From: Chersky-840 sp963764205
Lineage (GTDB): Bacteria > Actinomycetota > Acidimicrobiia > Acidimicrobiales > UBA8190
Direction of reading: 5' to 3'
Assembly: GCA_963764205.1 (NCBI GenBank)
Contig: CAVXRN010000002.1
Coordinates: 372,001 to 436,000, forward strand
DNA: 64,000 nucleotides
Shown here piece by piece: positions 26,394 to 34,387 of the stretch. Made by a program: the position numbers and the translations under genes. The notes under the pieces are model-generated. The model ran no database searches, was not told the DNA's origin, and was given only the letters and a program-made list of their open reading frames with translations. Numbering within the stretch: position 1 is the first letter of the stretch; every line of letters starts with the position of its first letter.

Positions 26394-26497
26394 GGAGAGG
26401 TAGTCTTTCGAGCCCAATCAGGAACCGGAGTGAACGTGACCGCCAGACGTTCATTCTCACCGCTGCCGTTGACAGATACCTTGTGGGAGGTCCAGAT

Positions 26498-26839
26498 ATG
26501 ACGGATTCCGTCAATCCCGAGACATTGCCGAGCGGGACCGGTTGCGCGGAGTGTCTCGAAGCCGAGGGTTGGTGGCTTCACTTGAGACGGTGTGCGGAGT
26601 GCGGCCACATTGGATGTTGCGACAACTCGCCCAGCCGGCACGCGACCGCGCACGCGAACTCGTCGGGGCACCCTGTCATCCGGAGCTTCGAGCCGGGCGA
26701 GGATTGGTTCTGGGATTACCGAACGAACCAATACGTCGATGGGCCTCACCTCGCGCCACCGCAGCATCATCCTCTCGACCAACCGGTGCCCGGGCCCGCC
26801 GGACGGGTTCCCGCCAACTGGCAGGACCTCTTGGTGTAG
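26498..26839 (+). CDS. UBP-type zinc finger protein
   Basis: 113 residues from ATG 26498. Single zf-UBP domain: GTGCAECLEAEGWW, LRRCAECGHIGCCDNS, RHATAHANSSGHPVIRSFE, EDWFWDY. The Cys/His ligands are all present. Bacterial single-domain UBP proteins are common in Actinobacteria but have no known ubiquitin partner; zinc binding is the only safe inference. It is divergent from DUF5335 and converges with a small secreted protein. Confidence 0.9.
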   Translation: MTDSVNPETLPSGTGCAECLEAEGWWLHLRRCAECGHIGCCDNSPSRHATAHANSSGHPVIRSFEPGEDWFWDYRTNQYVDGPHLAPPQHHPLDQPVPGPAGRVPANWQDLLV

Positions 26840-26914
26840 CCATGACGACGCCGTGGGCCGCAGCCGCCTCGGGGGCCTGGACTCGCGCACTCGTCGGACG
26901 AGTCCGGGTGCCGG

Positions 26915-27361
26915 CTACCGGCAACTCACATTCGAGGCGCCGAGGGTCACGCTGCTGGCGGCATTGTTCGTGACCGGGATCCTCATCTTGAAATAGCCTC
27001 CCGATCCTCCCAGGATGGGACCGCTGGCCTTGAAGGTCCACACCCCGGTGGCGAACCCGTTGGGCGAGTTCACGTCGACCCGGCATGTGGGCGTCGCCGG
27101 CGAGGTGCCGAGGTTGGTGACCCCGACACCCACGTCGATCTGGCTCGACCCGACGGGGGAGATCCATTCGATGGTGCCGCTGTAGCTGGATGCAACCCCA
27201 CCGTATTCAGCGGTGAACAGGATGATCCCCGCGATGACGGCACTCATCAAGAGCGCCACCCAGAAGACGTGGCGTCGAAGGGTCGATGGTCTCTCCTGGA
27301 GCGGGCGACGGGATCGCACATTGGGGTCCCCCCACCGATGCGTCGGTGCCGTGGTGGTCAT
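26915..27361 (-). CDS. Small membrane-anchored extracytoplasmic protein
   Basis: 148 residues from ATG 27361 (MTTTAPTHRWGDPNVR); GTG 27409 would add 16. A basic N-terminus is followed by one membrane helix (VFWVALLMSAVIAGIILF, about 33-52) and an exported domain with two Cys (PTCRVDVNSP and the final SNVSCR) that likely form a disulfide. The domain has an immunoglobulin-like beta pattern (VGVGVTNLGTSPATPTC, MRIPVTNNAASSVTL). A DosR-like box lies at 27437-27450, upstream on the same strand. Function unknown. Confidence 0.78.
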   Translation of the reverse strand: MTTTAPTHRWGDPNVRSRRPLQERPSTLRRHVFWVALLMSAVIAGIILFTAEYGGVASSYSGTIEWISPVGSSQIDVGVGVTNLGTSPATPTCRVDVNSPNGFATGVWTFKASGPILGGSGGYFKMRIPVTNNAASSVTLGASNVSCR

Positions 27362-27436
27362 GACGCCACACCCACCTTCCTCCCGTTCCTCCCTGCCTTC
27401 TCCTTCCATGGTGCAGGTCCTGACAGCCGCGTCCTA

Positions 27437-27450
27437 GGGCCATTGGTCCG
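27437..27450 (-). promoter_or_regulatory. DosR-like box upstream of the membrane-anchored protein
   Basis: On the minus strand CGGACCAATGGCCC, flanked by TTT and TAG. Differs from GGGAC-N4-GNCCC only at the first base. It lies between the GNAT stop and the next start, 34 or 82 bp upstream depending on the start used. Confidence 0.5.
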
Positions 27451-27465
27451 AAATGGGTCGGCTCC

Positions 27466-28161
27466 TCACCGTTGCGGCTCTCGCCACAGCAACCAGGTGG
27501 GGGGACCACGACGTCCGAGCCGCAGCTCCTTGATGACCTCGAATCCATGGCGGCGGTACAGCGGGAGATTGCGGCCGTTCGATGACTCGAGGTGGGCGGG
27601 AAGCCCCTCGGCATCGCAACGGGTAAGTTGCGACGCGAGCAGTGCGGAGCCGATTCCTCGCCCCTGGCGCGGGGGATCGGTGCCGAGGAGAGCAAGGTAG
27701 TAATGGGGTTCTCTGGGGCGGTGTGTCGTGAGGCGACCGGCAACGCCGGGGGCGCGCCACAGCGCTCGACCTGCCAGAGGAAAGAGCGGCGCCATGCGCG
27801 CCGCGAGGCGTATCACGTCGGACGGCGCGGGGGCCGCATTGTTCGGCGGGAGCCACAGCGCTGCGGCGGCATGGTCGTCGGTCGTGTACACCTCGTGGGC
27901 GGGCAGGTACAGGTGGAGGATCATGGCCGCGAGGACCTGCGGGAGCAGTCGTTGCCTCGTCCCGGAACGAGGGAACATCCAGCAGATCCCGGGGTCGTGG
28001 TCCATGGCTCGTGCGAGGACTGCTGCCAATTGCGGGGCGTCGCGAGTGGTTGCTTTCCGTGCCAGGGTGTCGGAGCTGGCACCGGTGAGTGGTCGTCTGT
28101 CGTCCGCGAGGTCGTCGTCATTGACCTCACGATTCTCGGGCGTGTGGGCCGAGAAGGTCAT
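27466..28161 (-). CDS. GNAT family N-acetyltransferase
   Basis: 231 residues. The acetyl-CoA binding motif A is clear at about 165-185: YLALLGTDPPRQGRGIGSALL (R/Q-x-x-G-x-G/A), followed by LESSNGRNLPLYRRHGFEV, the canonical strand and helix. The first 35 residues look disordered and may not be translated; later in-frame starts exist. In Mycobacterium a GNAT of this kind can lie near stress islands. The substrate cannot be inferred. Confidence 0.85.
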   Translation of the reverse strand: MTFSAHTPENREVNDDDLADDRRPLTGASSDTLARKATTRDAPQLAAVLARAMDHDPGICWMFPRSGTRQRLLPQVLAAMILHLYLPAHEVYTTDDHAAAALWLPPNNAAPAPSDVIRLAARMAPLFPLAGRALWRAPGVAGRLTTHRPREPHYYLALLGTDPPRQGRGIGSALLASQLTRCDAEGLPAHLESSNGRNLPLYRRHGFEVIKELRLGRRGPPTWLLWREPQR

Positions 28162-28194
28162 GTCGGGCCGACCGGGAACGTGGCTGAGCGCTGG

Positions 28195-28977
28195 TTACAC
28201 ATCGCAGACTGCTGCGGGGCCCGGCCGGGAGAGCGCGTTGACGGTGTCGAGGTTGCGTCGGGTGCAGTACTGGAGCCACCGCAATGCTGCGGGTGAGAGC
28301 CGGTCACACACCCAATCCCAATGCAGTGACACGACGTCGCCGGGTCGGAGCTCGGCGCCGACGGCCATTCCGTCGACACTGCGCCGGGCGCTCTCGGTCT
28401 GTTCGGCTCCGAGGATGAGGTGCGAGCCATCGAAGCACAGTGGCCGGCTGCGAACCGTCACCCGATCGCCCGTGATCGCCTGGATGCATCCCCAGCGGAT
28501 GCGACAGCGGTCCAGGACAGTGAGCGGCGGCCCGTCCATACCGGCACGCAGCAGGCCGAGCCACGGGTACACCGCGAACACGTGGAAGTTGTGTTGTGGG
28601 ATACCTCCCGGTGCCGCCGCGGTCACGGCGTCGAGGAGCTGCCCGGCTCTCCTCGCGAACCGGTCATCGAGCGACGCGATCAACGCGGAGGTGGGCACGT
28701 GGGTCACCAACTCGTTGCCGGTCCAGTACGCCTCCACCACGCGTCGGTCGAGCGGTTCTCTGATGCCGTTGCACCCTGCGATCAGCTCCAGATACGGCCA
28801 TGCCCCTTCGAACTGGACCGCCTGTTGGCTCAGGCCCGCCAGGTCGACTCCCTCCGAGGCCATGCCCAGCAGAGCCGCAGGGTCCCCGGGTCCGCAGTAG
28901 CCCAGGGCATTGGGGGGATAGGCATATCGGGCGAAGAGCACAGGCCCGGGCGGGGCGGGGGACAGGTCGTGTCTCAC
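28195..28977 (-). CDS. DUF6390-like protein, end of hydrogenase operon
   Basis: 260 residues. Soluble, no recognised motif. Regions: VLFARYAYPPNALGYCGPGD, FEGAWPYLELIAGCNG, VVEAYWTGNELVTHV, HNFHVFAVYPWLGLLRAG and DVVSLHWDWVCDRLSP. From memory this matches the DUF6390 family, which accompanies actinobacterial and archaeal hydrogenase genes, but I cannot verify it. Its start overlaps the EamA stop by 4 bp, which ties it into the hydrogenase operon. Possible role in hydrogenase maturation or regulation (inference from position). Confidence 0.7.
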   Translation of the reverse strand: MRHDLSPAPPGPVLFARYAYPPNALGYCGPGDPAALLGMASEGVDLAGLSQQAVQFEGAWPYLELIAGCNGIREPLDRRVVEAYWTGNELVTHVPTSALIASLDDRFARRAGQLLDAVTAAAPGGIPQHNFHVFAVYPWLGLLRAGMDGPPLTVLDRCRIRWGCIQAITGDRVTVRSRPLCFDGSHLILGAEQTESARRSVDGMAVGAELRPGDVVSLHWDWVCDRLSPAALRWLQYCTRRNLDTVNALSRPGPAAVCDV

Positions 28978-30029
28978 CCGCCGACCGCGTCACGTCCGGG
29001 CGTGTCGGGGTGCCGGAGCGTTGCCCCGATCACGACGCCCGCCCCGGCTGTGACAAGAATGAGACCGAGGGCCTGGGGGGCGAGCGAGGTCGTCCCGGCC
29101 GAAGCTTGGAGGAGAGCGGTGATGAGCGCGCTCGCCACGAGCACCGAGGTGACGTCGACAGCGCGGGCCCTCGCCAGTGCGGTCATCCAGGTCCCGACGT
29201 ACGCGGCCAGCAACAACCCGGTCAGGAGCGCCCACCCGAGTTGGGTCGTGTCGAAGGCGACGAGGACGTGCAGGGTGCCGGTGGCGGTCAGATAGACGAC
29301 GAGGGTGATGGCGCCGACCCCCATCCGGACCAGGGCGAGGGCGGCGGGAGCGACGTCACGCAGCAGGAACTTGGCCACGACGACCTCTGCCGCCCACAGC
29401 AAGGTGGCGGCCAGGACGAGTACCTCACCCCGATCGGCGGTGAGATGGCCCACGCCGCCGGCGATGACGACCTGGCCGACGACGAGCCCCGCGATGGCGG
29501 CGAGGTTCCACCACCTCACTCGCTCGCGCAGGAAGACGAGCGCCAGCACCGCCACCCACACGACGAGTGTGTCGCGCCAGAACGCTGCGGGTGTGGCTGT
29601 CGTGTCGGCCAGTCCGTCGAAGAACAAGACGAAGGCGATACCACCGCCCACGATGCCGATGTACGCCAATCCGGCCCAGCGGGCCGGCCCCCAGCTTCGC
29701 CACCGGCCCGGCGCCGGCTCAGGAAATCCCGGGCCACGGGCGGTGGTGACGAACCGTGCGGCCACCGAAGCTCGACTTCGGTGGCGAAGGCGCCACGCCA
29801 CGAGGGCGACGGCGGCGAGGACGAGCGTTGCCACCAGGTTCTTCGCCGTGGTGTAGACCGAAGGTGGCGCGATCGAGTGCACTCCGTAGCTGTTGACGAA
29901 GACCGACAACCCGCTGATGAACGCGGTCATGCCGGCCACGACGACGCCGGGGAGGCCCCCGCTGCCCCCCGATCCTTCCTGGGTTTCACCTCGCTCGGTC
30001 GGAGGTGCCGAGGTCGCCTTGGCTGTCAC
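28974..30029 (-). CDS. EamA/DMT family transporter within hydrogenase operon
   Basis: 351 residues from GTG 30027-30029. About ten hydrophobic helices in two five-helix halves, e.g. GVVVAGMTAFISGLSVFVN, LAYIGIVGGGIAFVLFF, LAAIAGLVVGQVVIAGG, LVLAATLLWAAEVVVAKFLL and ALGLILVTAGAGVVIGATL. This is the drug/metabolite transporter layout with two EamA repeats. Substrate unknown; a metal or metabolite for hydrogenase function is conceivable, but nothing shows it. It overlaps HypC by 4 bp upstream and DUF6390 by 4 bp downstream. Confidence 0.88.
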   Translation of the reverse strand: MTAKATSAPPTERGETQEGSGGSGGLPGVVVAGMTAFISGLSVFVNSYGVHSIAPPSVYTTAKNLVATLVLAAVALVAWRLRHRSRASVAARFVTTARGPGFPEPAPGRWRSWGPARWAGLAYIGIVGGGIAFVLFFDGLADTTATPAAFWRDTLVVWVAVLALVFLRERVRWWNLAAIAGLVVGQVVIAGGVGHLTADRGEVLVLAATLLWAAEVVVAKFLLRDVAPAALALVRMGVGAITLVVYLTATGTLHVLVAFDTTQLGWALLTGLLLAAYVGTWMTALARARAVDVTSVLVASALITALLQASAGTTSLAPQALGLILVTAGAGVVIGATLRHPDTPGRDAVGG

Positions 30030-30286
30030 GGCTTGGCCCCGCCCACGTCGGTGCGGGCCGTCGAGGCGGGGCTCAACCGGAGCTCGGCCGCCACGGCTTC
30101 GGCGTCGGCAGCGTCGACCCGGTCGATGGCATAGCCGCTGTGAACGACGAGCCACTCCCCGGCCGCTGGTACCGGGCCGTCGAGGGCGAGCAGCGAGACG
30201 CGATGGACAGTCCCCTTCATGTCCTCGACGTCGACGACACCGGGGCCGGCGCGGCGTAGCACACGATGCAGGCGACTCATGCACAT
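30026..30286 (-). CDS. hypC: HypC/HupF hydrogenase assembly chaperone
   Basis: 86 residues, beginning MCMSRLHRVL; the Cys at position 2 is the essential HypC residue that carries the Fe(CN)2CO unit with HypD and holds the large subunit open. VVDVEDMKGTVHRVSLLALDG and the G-E-W-L-V-V-H-S-G-Y-A core (about 43-53) are standard. Its start overlaps the maturation protease stop by 10 bp and its stop overlaps EamA by 4 bp. The other Hyp proteins (A, B, D, E, F) are not in this window. Confidence 0.92.
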   Translation of the reverse strand: MCMSRLHRVLRRAGPGVVDVEDMKGTVHRVSLLALDGPVPAAGEWLVVHSGYAIDRVDAADAEAVAAELRLSPASTARTDVGGAKP

Positions 30287-30807
30287 GGCTGGACCTCCTT
30301 GATCAAGTCGACAACCGTTCGCACCGCCACAGGGATCGCTGCATCGACGGCCGGGCTGAGACCCGGACCCCTCCCGAAGTCGTCGCCTTCGATGCCGACC
30401 ACGACCACGCGTCGCGGGGCCTGGTCGATCGCCTGGGCCAGGCGCAGCACTCCCGACAGGGTGATCCCGTGGGTGCTCGTCACGCCCGGGCTCGAGCTCA
30501 CCCCCGTCCCGGTCAGCTCGAGCACCCGTACCGTCCCGGGCGTCGCTCCGGAGCGCATGGCGTCGATGACGATGGCCAGATCGGCGCGATCCCACCGTCC
30601 GAGCAGGTCGAGTGGATCGACGAGCGGACCGATGTCGCACGTGGTCGGAGCGTGCTCGACGGTGCGAGCCGCCACCGCCGGTCCGGCCCCGTCGTCGCGC
30701 CGGAATTCGCTCCCCAGGCCCGCCACGACGACGCGCGGGTGCGTCTGGGACCCGCACCCTGACGCCACGGTGCTCGACGAGTTCGTCGACGGCCCGACGG
30801 TGCTCAC
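30277..30807 (-). CDS. Hydrogenase maturation protease (HyaD/HybD family)
   Basis: 176 residues from GTG 30805-30807, overlapping the large-subunit stop by 4 bp. Nickel-sensing endopeptidase that trims the large-subunit C-terminus after metal insertion. Motif VVVAGLGSEFRRDDGAGPAVA (usual GxGNxxxxDDGxG, with Ser in place of Asn), then LAIVIDAMRSG (second metal acidic residue) and SSPGVTSTHGITL (HG of the third site). The first 25 residues are low-complexity. Adjacent to its substrate gene, as expected. Confidence 0.9.
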   Translation of the reverse strand: MSTVGPSTNSSSTVASGCGSQTHPRVVVAGLGSEFRRDDGAGPAVAARTVEHAPTTCDIGPLVDPLDLLGRWDRADLAIVIDAMRSGATPGTVRVLELTGTGVSSSPGVTSTHGITLSGVLRLAQAIDQAPRRVVVVGIEGDDFGRGPGLSPAVDAAIPVAVRTVVDLIKEVQPCA

Positions 30808-32108
30808 GACGACACCACCGTGACGTCGAGGAAGTGAGCGGCACACGAGATGCAGGGATCGTGGTTGCGAACCGACTGCTCGCAGCGCCAGCGCAGTTCG
30901 TCATCCCCCAGCTCGAGGGCGCCTTGGGCCACGCGACGCAGGTCCGTCTCGATGGTGAGCTGGTTCTGGGACGTCGGCGGCACGATGCGAGCCCACCGGA
31001 TCGTGCCTGAGCCGTCGATCTCGTATTGGTGGAACAGCAGGCCCCGCGGCGCCTCGGTGGCACCGGTCCCCACGCCTGCCCGGGGGGTCACGGGGATGGC
31101 GGGGGGGTCGGGAGGCGTGTAGGACTCGGCCAACGAGAGGGCCTCTTCGCACGCGAACACGAGCTCGACGGCCCGCACGACGATGCTGCGGAACGGGTTC
31201 GTGCACGCCGGGCCCAACCCGGCCCGCACCGCCGCCTCGGCAGCCAACGGGGTGAGTCCCCCCGCATTGATCGCATAGCGGGCCAAGGGCCCCGTCAGAT
31301 ACGGGTCGCGACCGTCGAGTCGGGCGTGGAGGGCCGTGGACCGGGCGACGTGCTCCTCGACGACGAGGTCTGCGAACTCGGCTGGGCTCACATCGAGGCC
31401 TTCGGAGGACGCAGGTCTGCCGCGCTCGATGGCGTAGCGTTCGTCGTCGCGCAACGCCACGAAGCGGTAGTCACCGACGACGTCGGGGAATTCGAAGCCC
31501 GCGACCCACTCGACGGTGGCGAGAGCGGCGTCGCGGGCCCTGCGCAGAGGTTCGATCAGGGCCGTCACCGCGGCGGGGTCCGGCGCCCGGTAGAAGCCGC
31601 CGACGCGGACGTTGACCGGGTGCACGGCCCGACCGCCCACGGTCTCCATGACGAGGTTGCCCGTCCGCTTGATCTGCAGGCCCCGTTCCACCGCACTCCG
31701 GTCGCGTTGGGCGAGCTCGACCGCGTCGGCGCAGCCGAGGAAGTCGGGCGCGTGGAGGAGATAGATGTGCAGAGCGTGGCTCTGGATCCACTCGCCGCAG
31801 TACAACAGCCGCCGCAGGCTGTTGACCTGTGCATCGACGGTCACGCCGCACGCGTCCTCCATGGCGGCACACGCGCTCATCTGGTAGGCGACGGGGCAGA
31901 TTCCGCAGATGCGGGCCGTGATGTCAGGAGCTTCGGTGAAATGCCGGCCGACGAGGAGAGCCTCGAAGTAACGCGGTGGCTCGAAGATCTCGAGGGCGAC
32001 GTCGATGACCGCCCCGTCGTGGACCTCGACCCGGAGCGAGCCTTCCCCCTCGACCCGCGCCAGGCCTTCGACCGCGATGACCCGCGGAGGATGCGAGCCG
32101 TGACTCAC
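30804..32108 (-). CDS. [NiFe] hydrogenase large subunit, group 3b type
   Basis: 434 residues from GTG 32106-32108. Catalytic subunit holding the NiFe(CN)2CO centre. L1 motif ITARICGICPVAYQMSAC (CxxC at about 65-68) and L2 motif NHDPCISCAAHFLDV (CxxC) give the four metal Cys; the protease should cut after the His in CAAH, removing nine residues (FLDVTVVSS). Also seen: RRLLYCGEWIQSHALHIYLLHAPDFLG and FHQYEIDGSGTIRWARIVPPT. The gene set (FAD/NAD subunit plus two-cluster Fe-S subunit) marks a cytosolic, bidirectional NADP-linked group 3b enzyme. Both ends overlap neighbours by 4 bp. Confidence 0.94.
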   Translation of the reverse strand: MSHGSHPPRVIAVEGLARVEGEGSLRVEVHDGAVIDVALEIFEPPRYFEALLVGRHFTEAPDITARICGICPVAYQMSACAAMEDACGVTVDAQVNSLRRLLYCGEWIQSHALHIYLLHAPDFLGCADAVELAQRDRSAVERGLQIKRTGNLVMETVGGRAVHPVNVRVGGFYRAPDPAAVTALIEPLRRARDAALATVEWVAGFEFPDVVGDYRFVALRDDERYAIERGRPASSEGLDVSPAEFADLVVEEHVARSTALHARLDGRDPYLTGPLARYAINAGGLTPLAAEAAVRAGLGPACTNPFRSIVVRAVELVFACEEALSLAESYTPPDPPAIPVTPRAGVGTGATEAPRGLLFHQYEIDGSGTIRWARIVPPTSQNQLTIETDLRRVAQGALELGDDELRWRCEQSVRNHDPCISCAAHFLDVTVVSS

Positions 32109-32992
32109 GGGTGATCCTCCGGGCCGTCGGTGTGGACGGTGCTGGCCCGGGCGATCGGGGGCGAGCCCCCTTGGGCCACCGATTCGTCGAGGAATGCCGG
32201 CGCGGTGGCATTGAAGGTCCGGAACAACCGTGACACCTCGACCGGTGCCATACCCAGGCGGCGAAGCTGAGCGGCGAGCGAAGGGGTGTTCGTCGTCTCG
32301 GCGGGCCCGAAGCAGCCGAAACATCCGCGACCGACGGTCGGGCACAGGGCGCCACACCCGGTGCGGGTCACCGGGCCCAGGCAGGCGGTCCCCTCGCTCA
32401 CGAGCAGGCACACCGTGCCTCGCCCCTTGCACTCCTGGCAGACCGAGTGGCCCGCGATCACCGGACGTCGCCCAGCCAGGGTGGCGGTGATCACCTCGAG
32501 CAGCTGGTGGCGGTCGATGGGGCAGCCGTGGAGCTCGAAGTCCACGTCGACGTGCTCGGCGATGGGTGTCGAGGTGTCGAGGGAGGTGATGTACTCCGGG
32601 TGGGCGTACACGGTGCGGGCGTAGTCGCCGGAGGCTGCGAAATTGCGCAGTGCCTGGATCCCGCCTGCCGTGGCACATGCGCCGATGGTCACCAGTCGCC
32701 GTGAGTGTTCTCTGATCCGTCTGATACGGCGGGCATCGCCCGGCGTGGTGATCGAGCCCTCCACCAAAGAGACGTCATACGGCCCCGAGACCGTGACGCG
32801 CGACATCTCGGTGAAATGGGCGATCTGGACGGTGTCGGCCAAGCTCAGCAGCTCGTCTTCGCAGTCGAGGAGGCTGAGCTGGCAGCCGTCGCAGGACGCG
32901 AACTTCCATACCGCCAACGTCGGTCGTCGGTCCGCGTCCGCGGTCGGACTCGAGGCGCCGCTGTTGGGTGCGGACACGATCGGCCCGATCAT
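32105..32992 (-). CDS. [NiFe] hydrogenase small subunit, group 3b type
   Basis: 295 residues. Electron-transfer subunit with Fe-S clusters. KFASCDGCQLSLLDCEDEL supplies the first proximal-cluster Cys pair; TIGACATAGGIQALRN, ELHGCPIDRHQLLEVI and the Cys-rich C-terminal stretch (CQECKGRGTVC, CLGPVTRTGCGALCP, CFGCFGP) supply further ligands. No twin-arginine signal, so cytoplasmic. Its start overlaps the gamma-subunit stop by 4 bp. Group 3b/3d small subunits look alike; the beta and gamma genes favour 3b. Confidence 0.93.
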   Translation of the reverse strand: MIGPIVSAPNSGASSPTADADRRPTLAVWKFASCDGCQLSLLDCEDELLSLADTVQIAHFTEMSRVTVSGPYDVSLVEGSITTPGDARRIRRIREHSRRLVTIGACATAGGIQALRNFAASGDYARTVYAHPEYITSLDTSTPIAEHVDVDFELHGCPIDRHQLLEVITATLAGRRPVIAGHSVCQECKGRGTVCLLVSEGTACLGPVTRTGCGALCPTVGRGCFGCFGPAETTNTPSLAAQLRRLGMAPVEVSRLFRTFNATAPAFLDESVAQGGSPPIARASTVHTDGPEDHP

Positions 32993-33927
32993 CGCTCGCG
33001 CTGGGTGAGCAGGTGCCCCACGGCCCCTGCGTAGGGCAGGATCGGACCGTCACGGCACAACAGGAATGGTCCGAGCTGACAATGACCGCACCAGGCCACA
33101 CCGCATTGCATGTTGCGTTCCAACGACACCCGGACGCAGCGAGGATCGATGCCGCCTTCGATCAGCGAGCGGGCGGTGAAGCGCATCATGATCTCGGGCC
33201 CACAAACGAGAGCTGTCGCTCCCACGGGGTTGAAGCCCGCACCCTTGAGCAGCGACGTCACGAGCCCGACGTGGCCGGTCCATCCCGGGCCGGGGACGTC
33301 GACGGTCACCTCCACCGTCGCGCCGTCGCGCGCCCAGACCTCGAGGTCACTCCCGAAGATGATCTGCGAAGGATCGCGCGCACCGACGACGACGAACACC
33401 TGTCCGCCGTCTCGGGAGTGACGAGCGACGAGCTCGTACACGGCGCCCCGCAGGGGGGCGAGGCCGATCCCACCCGCCACAACGACGACGTCTCCCCCGA
33501 GTCCGGGCGTGGCGGGGGCCGAGAGGCCGTCGATCGGGTCGCCCCGAACCTGATCGAACCCGACGGCCCAGTCTGTGCCGAACGGGCCTCGCACGCCCAC
33601 CACCTCGCCGATGGCCGCCCGGCACAAGGCATGGGTGACCGGGCCCACGTCGCGCACGGTGTGCTGCAACGGGCCCTCGTCTTGAGGAGCGCCGCTCACC
33701 GAGATCGCTGCTTCGCCGACGCCGAACGCGGTGAGCATGTTGAACTGCCCCGAGCGCGGACGCGGGGTTCCACCGGCGATCGGTGAGAGCAGGAGGGTCG
33801 CCACGTCGTCGGTCTCGTCGCGACGTCCGACGACCCGGTGCGGGAGGGGCGTCATGACGCCGGCATCGGTCCGGCCCCCGTGCTCGCAGACGTCTCGTTC
33901 CCTCCCGCCGCGGTGGTCAGTGACCAC
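32989..33927 (-). CDS. Hydrogenase gamma subunit, FAD/NAD(P)-binding reductase
   Basis: 312 residues (or 288 if it starts at ATG 33855). Ferredoxin-NADP reductase fold: FAD part SGQFNMLTAFGVGEAAISVSG, NAD(P) part VVVVAGGIGLAPLRGAVYEL and FVVVGARDPSQIIF, and a C-terminal 2Fe-2S Cys set in RNMQCGVAWCGHCQLGPFLLC. It matches the gamma subunit of sulfhydrogenase-type group 3b enzymes that exchanges electrons with NADP(H). The long start at 33927 overlaps the upstream gene by 11 bp and makes a charged leader; either start is possible. Confidence 0.92.
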   Translation of the reverse strand: MVTDHRGGRERDVCEHGGRTDAGVMTPLPHRVVGRRDETDDVATLLLSPIAGGTPRPRSGQFNMLTAFGVGEAAISVSGAPQDEGPLQHTVRDVGPVTHALCRAAIGEVVGVRGPFGTDWAVGFDQVRGDPIDGLSAPATPGLGGDVVVVAGGIGLAPLRGAVYELVARHSRDGGQVFVVVGARDPSQIIFGSDLEVWARDGATVEVTVDVPGPGWTGHVGLVTSLLKGAGFNPVGATALVCGPEIMMRFTARSLIEGGIDPRCVRVSLERNMQCGVAWCGHCQLGPFLLCRDGPILPYAGAVGHLLTQRER

Positions 33928-34387
33928 TACCGGTCCCGTAGAGGTCGAGGAGCCGGAGCCGGGTCATCTGGAGGCGTTCGAGGAGCACCGCCGCCACCCG
34001 TTTCATGAGCGCGTAGCCGAGTACGGGGTCGGCCTCGGCCTTGTCCCGGAGGCACGCCCCGTCGACGGCCACCGCCCCTACCGGCTCGACGGCACGGGCG
34101 TCGAAGTGCCACCGGTAGGGCGGTACGAGCCAGCTCCAGCCGACGACGGCACCGGGCCCGACCGTCTCGATGACGATGGGCCCACGCCCCGGCGAGTGCA
34201 CTTCGATCGCGACGCGGCCGCGACGCAGCAGGAAGAGGGTGTCGGCCGAGTCGCTCTCGGCCAGCAACAGGTCGCCCGGCTTGAACGTCACATTCCGGGC
34301 GCATCCGGCCACGCTGTCGACGGCATTCCCCGGCAAGCCCGCCAGAAGCGGATGGGCCGAGACCAGCTCCGCCAACGACGTGATCAT
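33917..34387 (-). CDS. Cyclic nucleotide-binding domain protein inside hydrogenase operon
   Basis: 156 residues, start ATG 34387 overlapping the beta-subunit stop by 4 bp. A lone CNB/cupin domain: LVSAHPLLAGLPGNAVDSV, FKPGDLLLAESDSADTLFLLRRGRV, VIETVGPGAVVGWSWLV, YRWHFDARAVEPVGAVAV, LRDKAEADPVLGYALMKRVAAVLLERL. There is no DNA-binding helix-turn-helix after it, so it is not a CRP-type transcription factor. The Arg/Glu of a classical cAMP phosphate cassette is not obvious, so it may sense another ligand. Its position between beta and gamma suggests it binds or regulates the enzyme directly. Confidence 0.88.
   Translation of the reverse strand: MITSLAELVSAHPLLAGLPGNAVDSVAGCARNVTFKPGDLLLAESDSADTLFLLRRGRVAIEVHSPGRGPIVIETVGPGAVVGWSWLVPPYRWHFDARAVEPVGAVAVDGACLRDKAEADPVLGYALMKRVAAVLLERLQMTRLRLLDLYGTGSGH

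Noticed and set aside
26469..26474. TTGACA as a -35 promoter element for the UBP zinc finger gene
   Set aside because: A correctly spaced -10 would fall on the start codon, so it is probably chance.
31885..31920. Tyr in place of His after the first CxxC of the hydrogenase large subunit
   Set aside because: I recall ICGICPVAYQ as normal for actinobacterial group 3b enzymes, so not treated as a defect.
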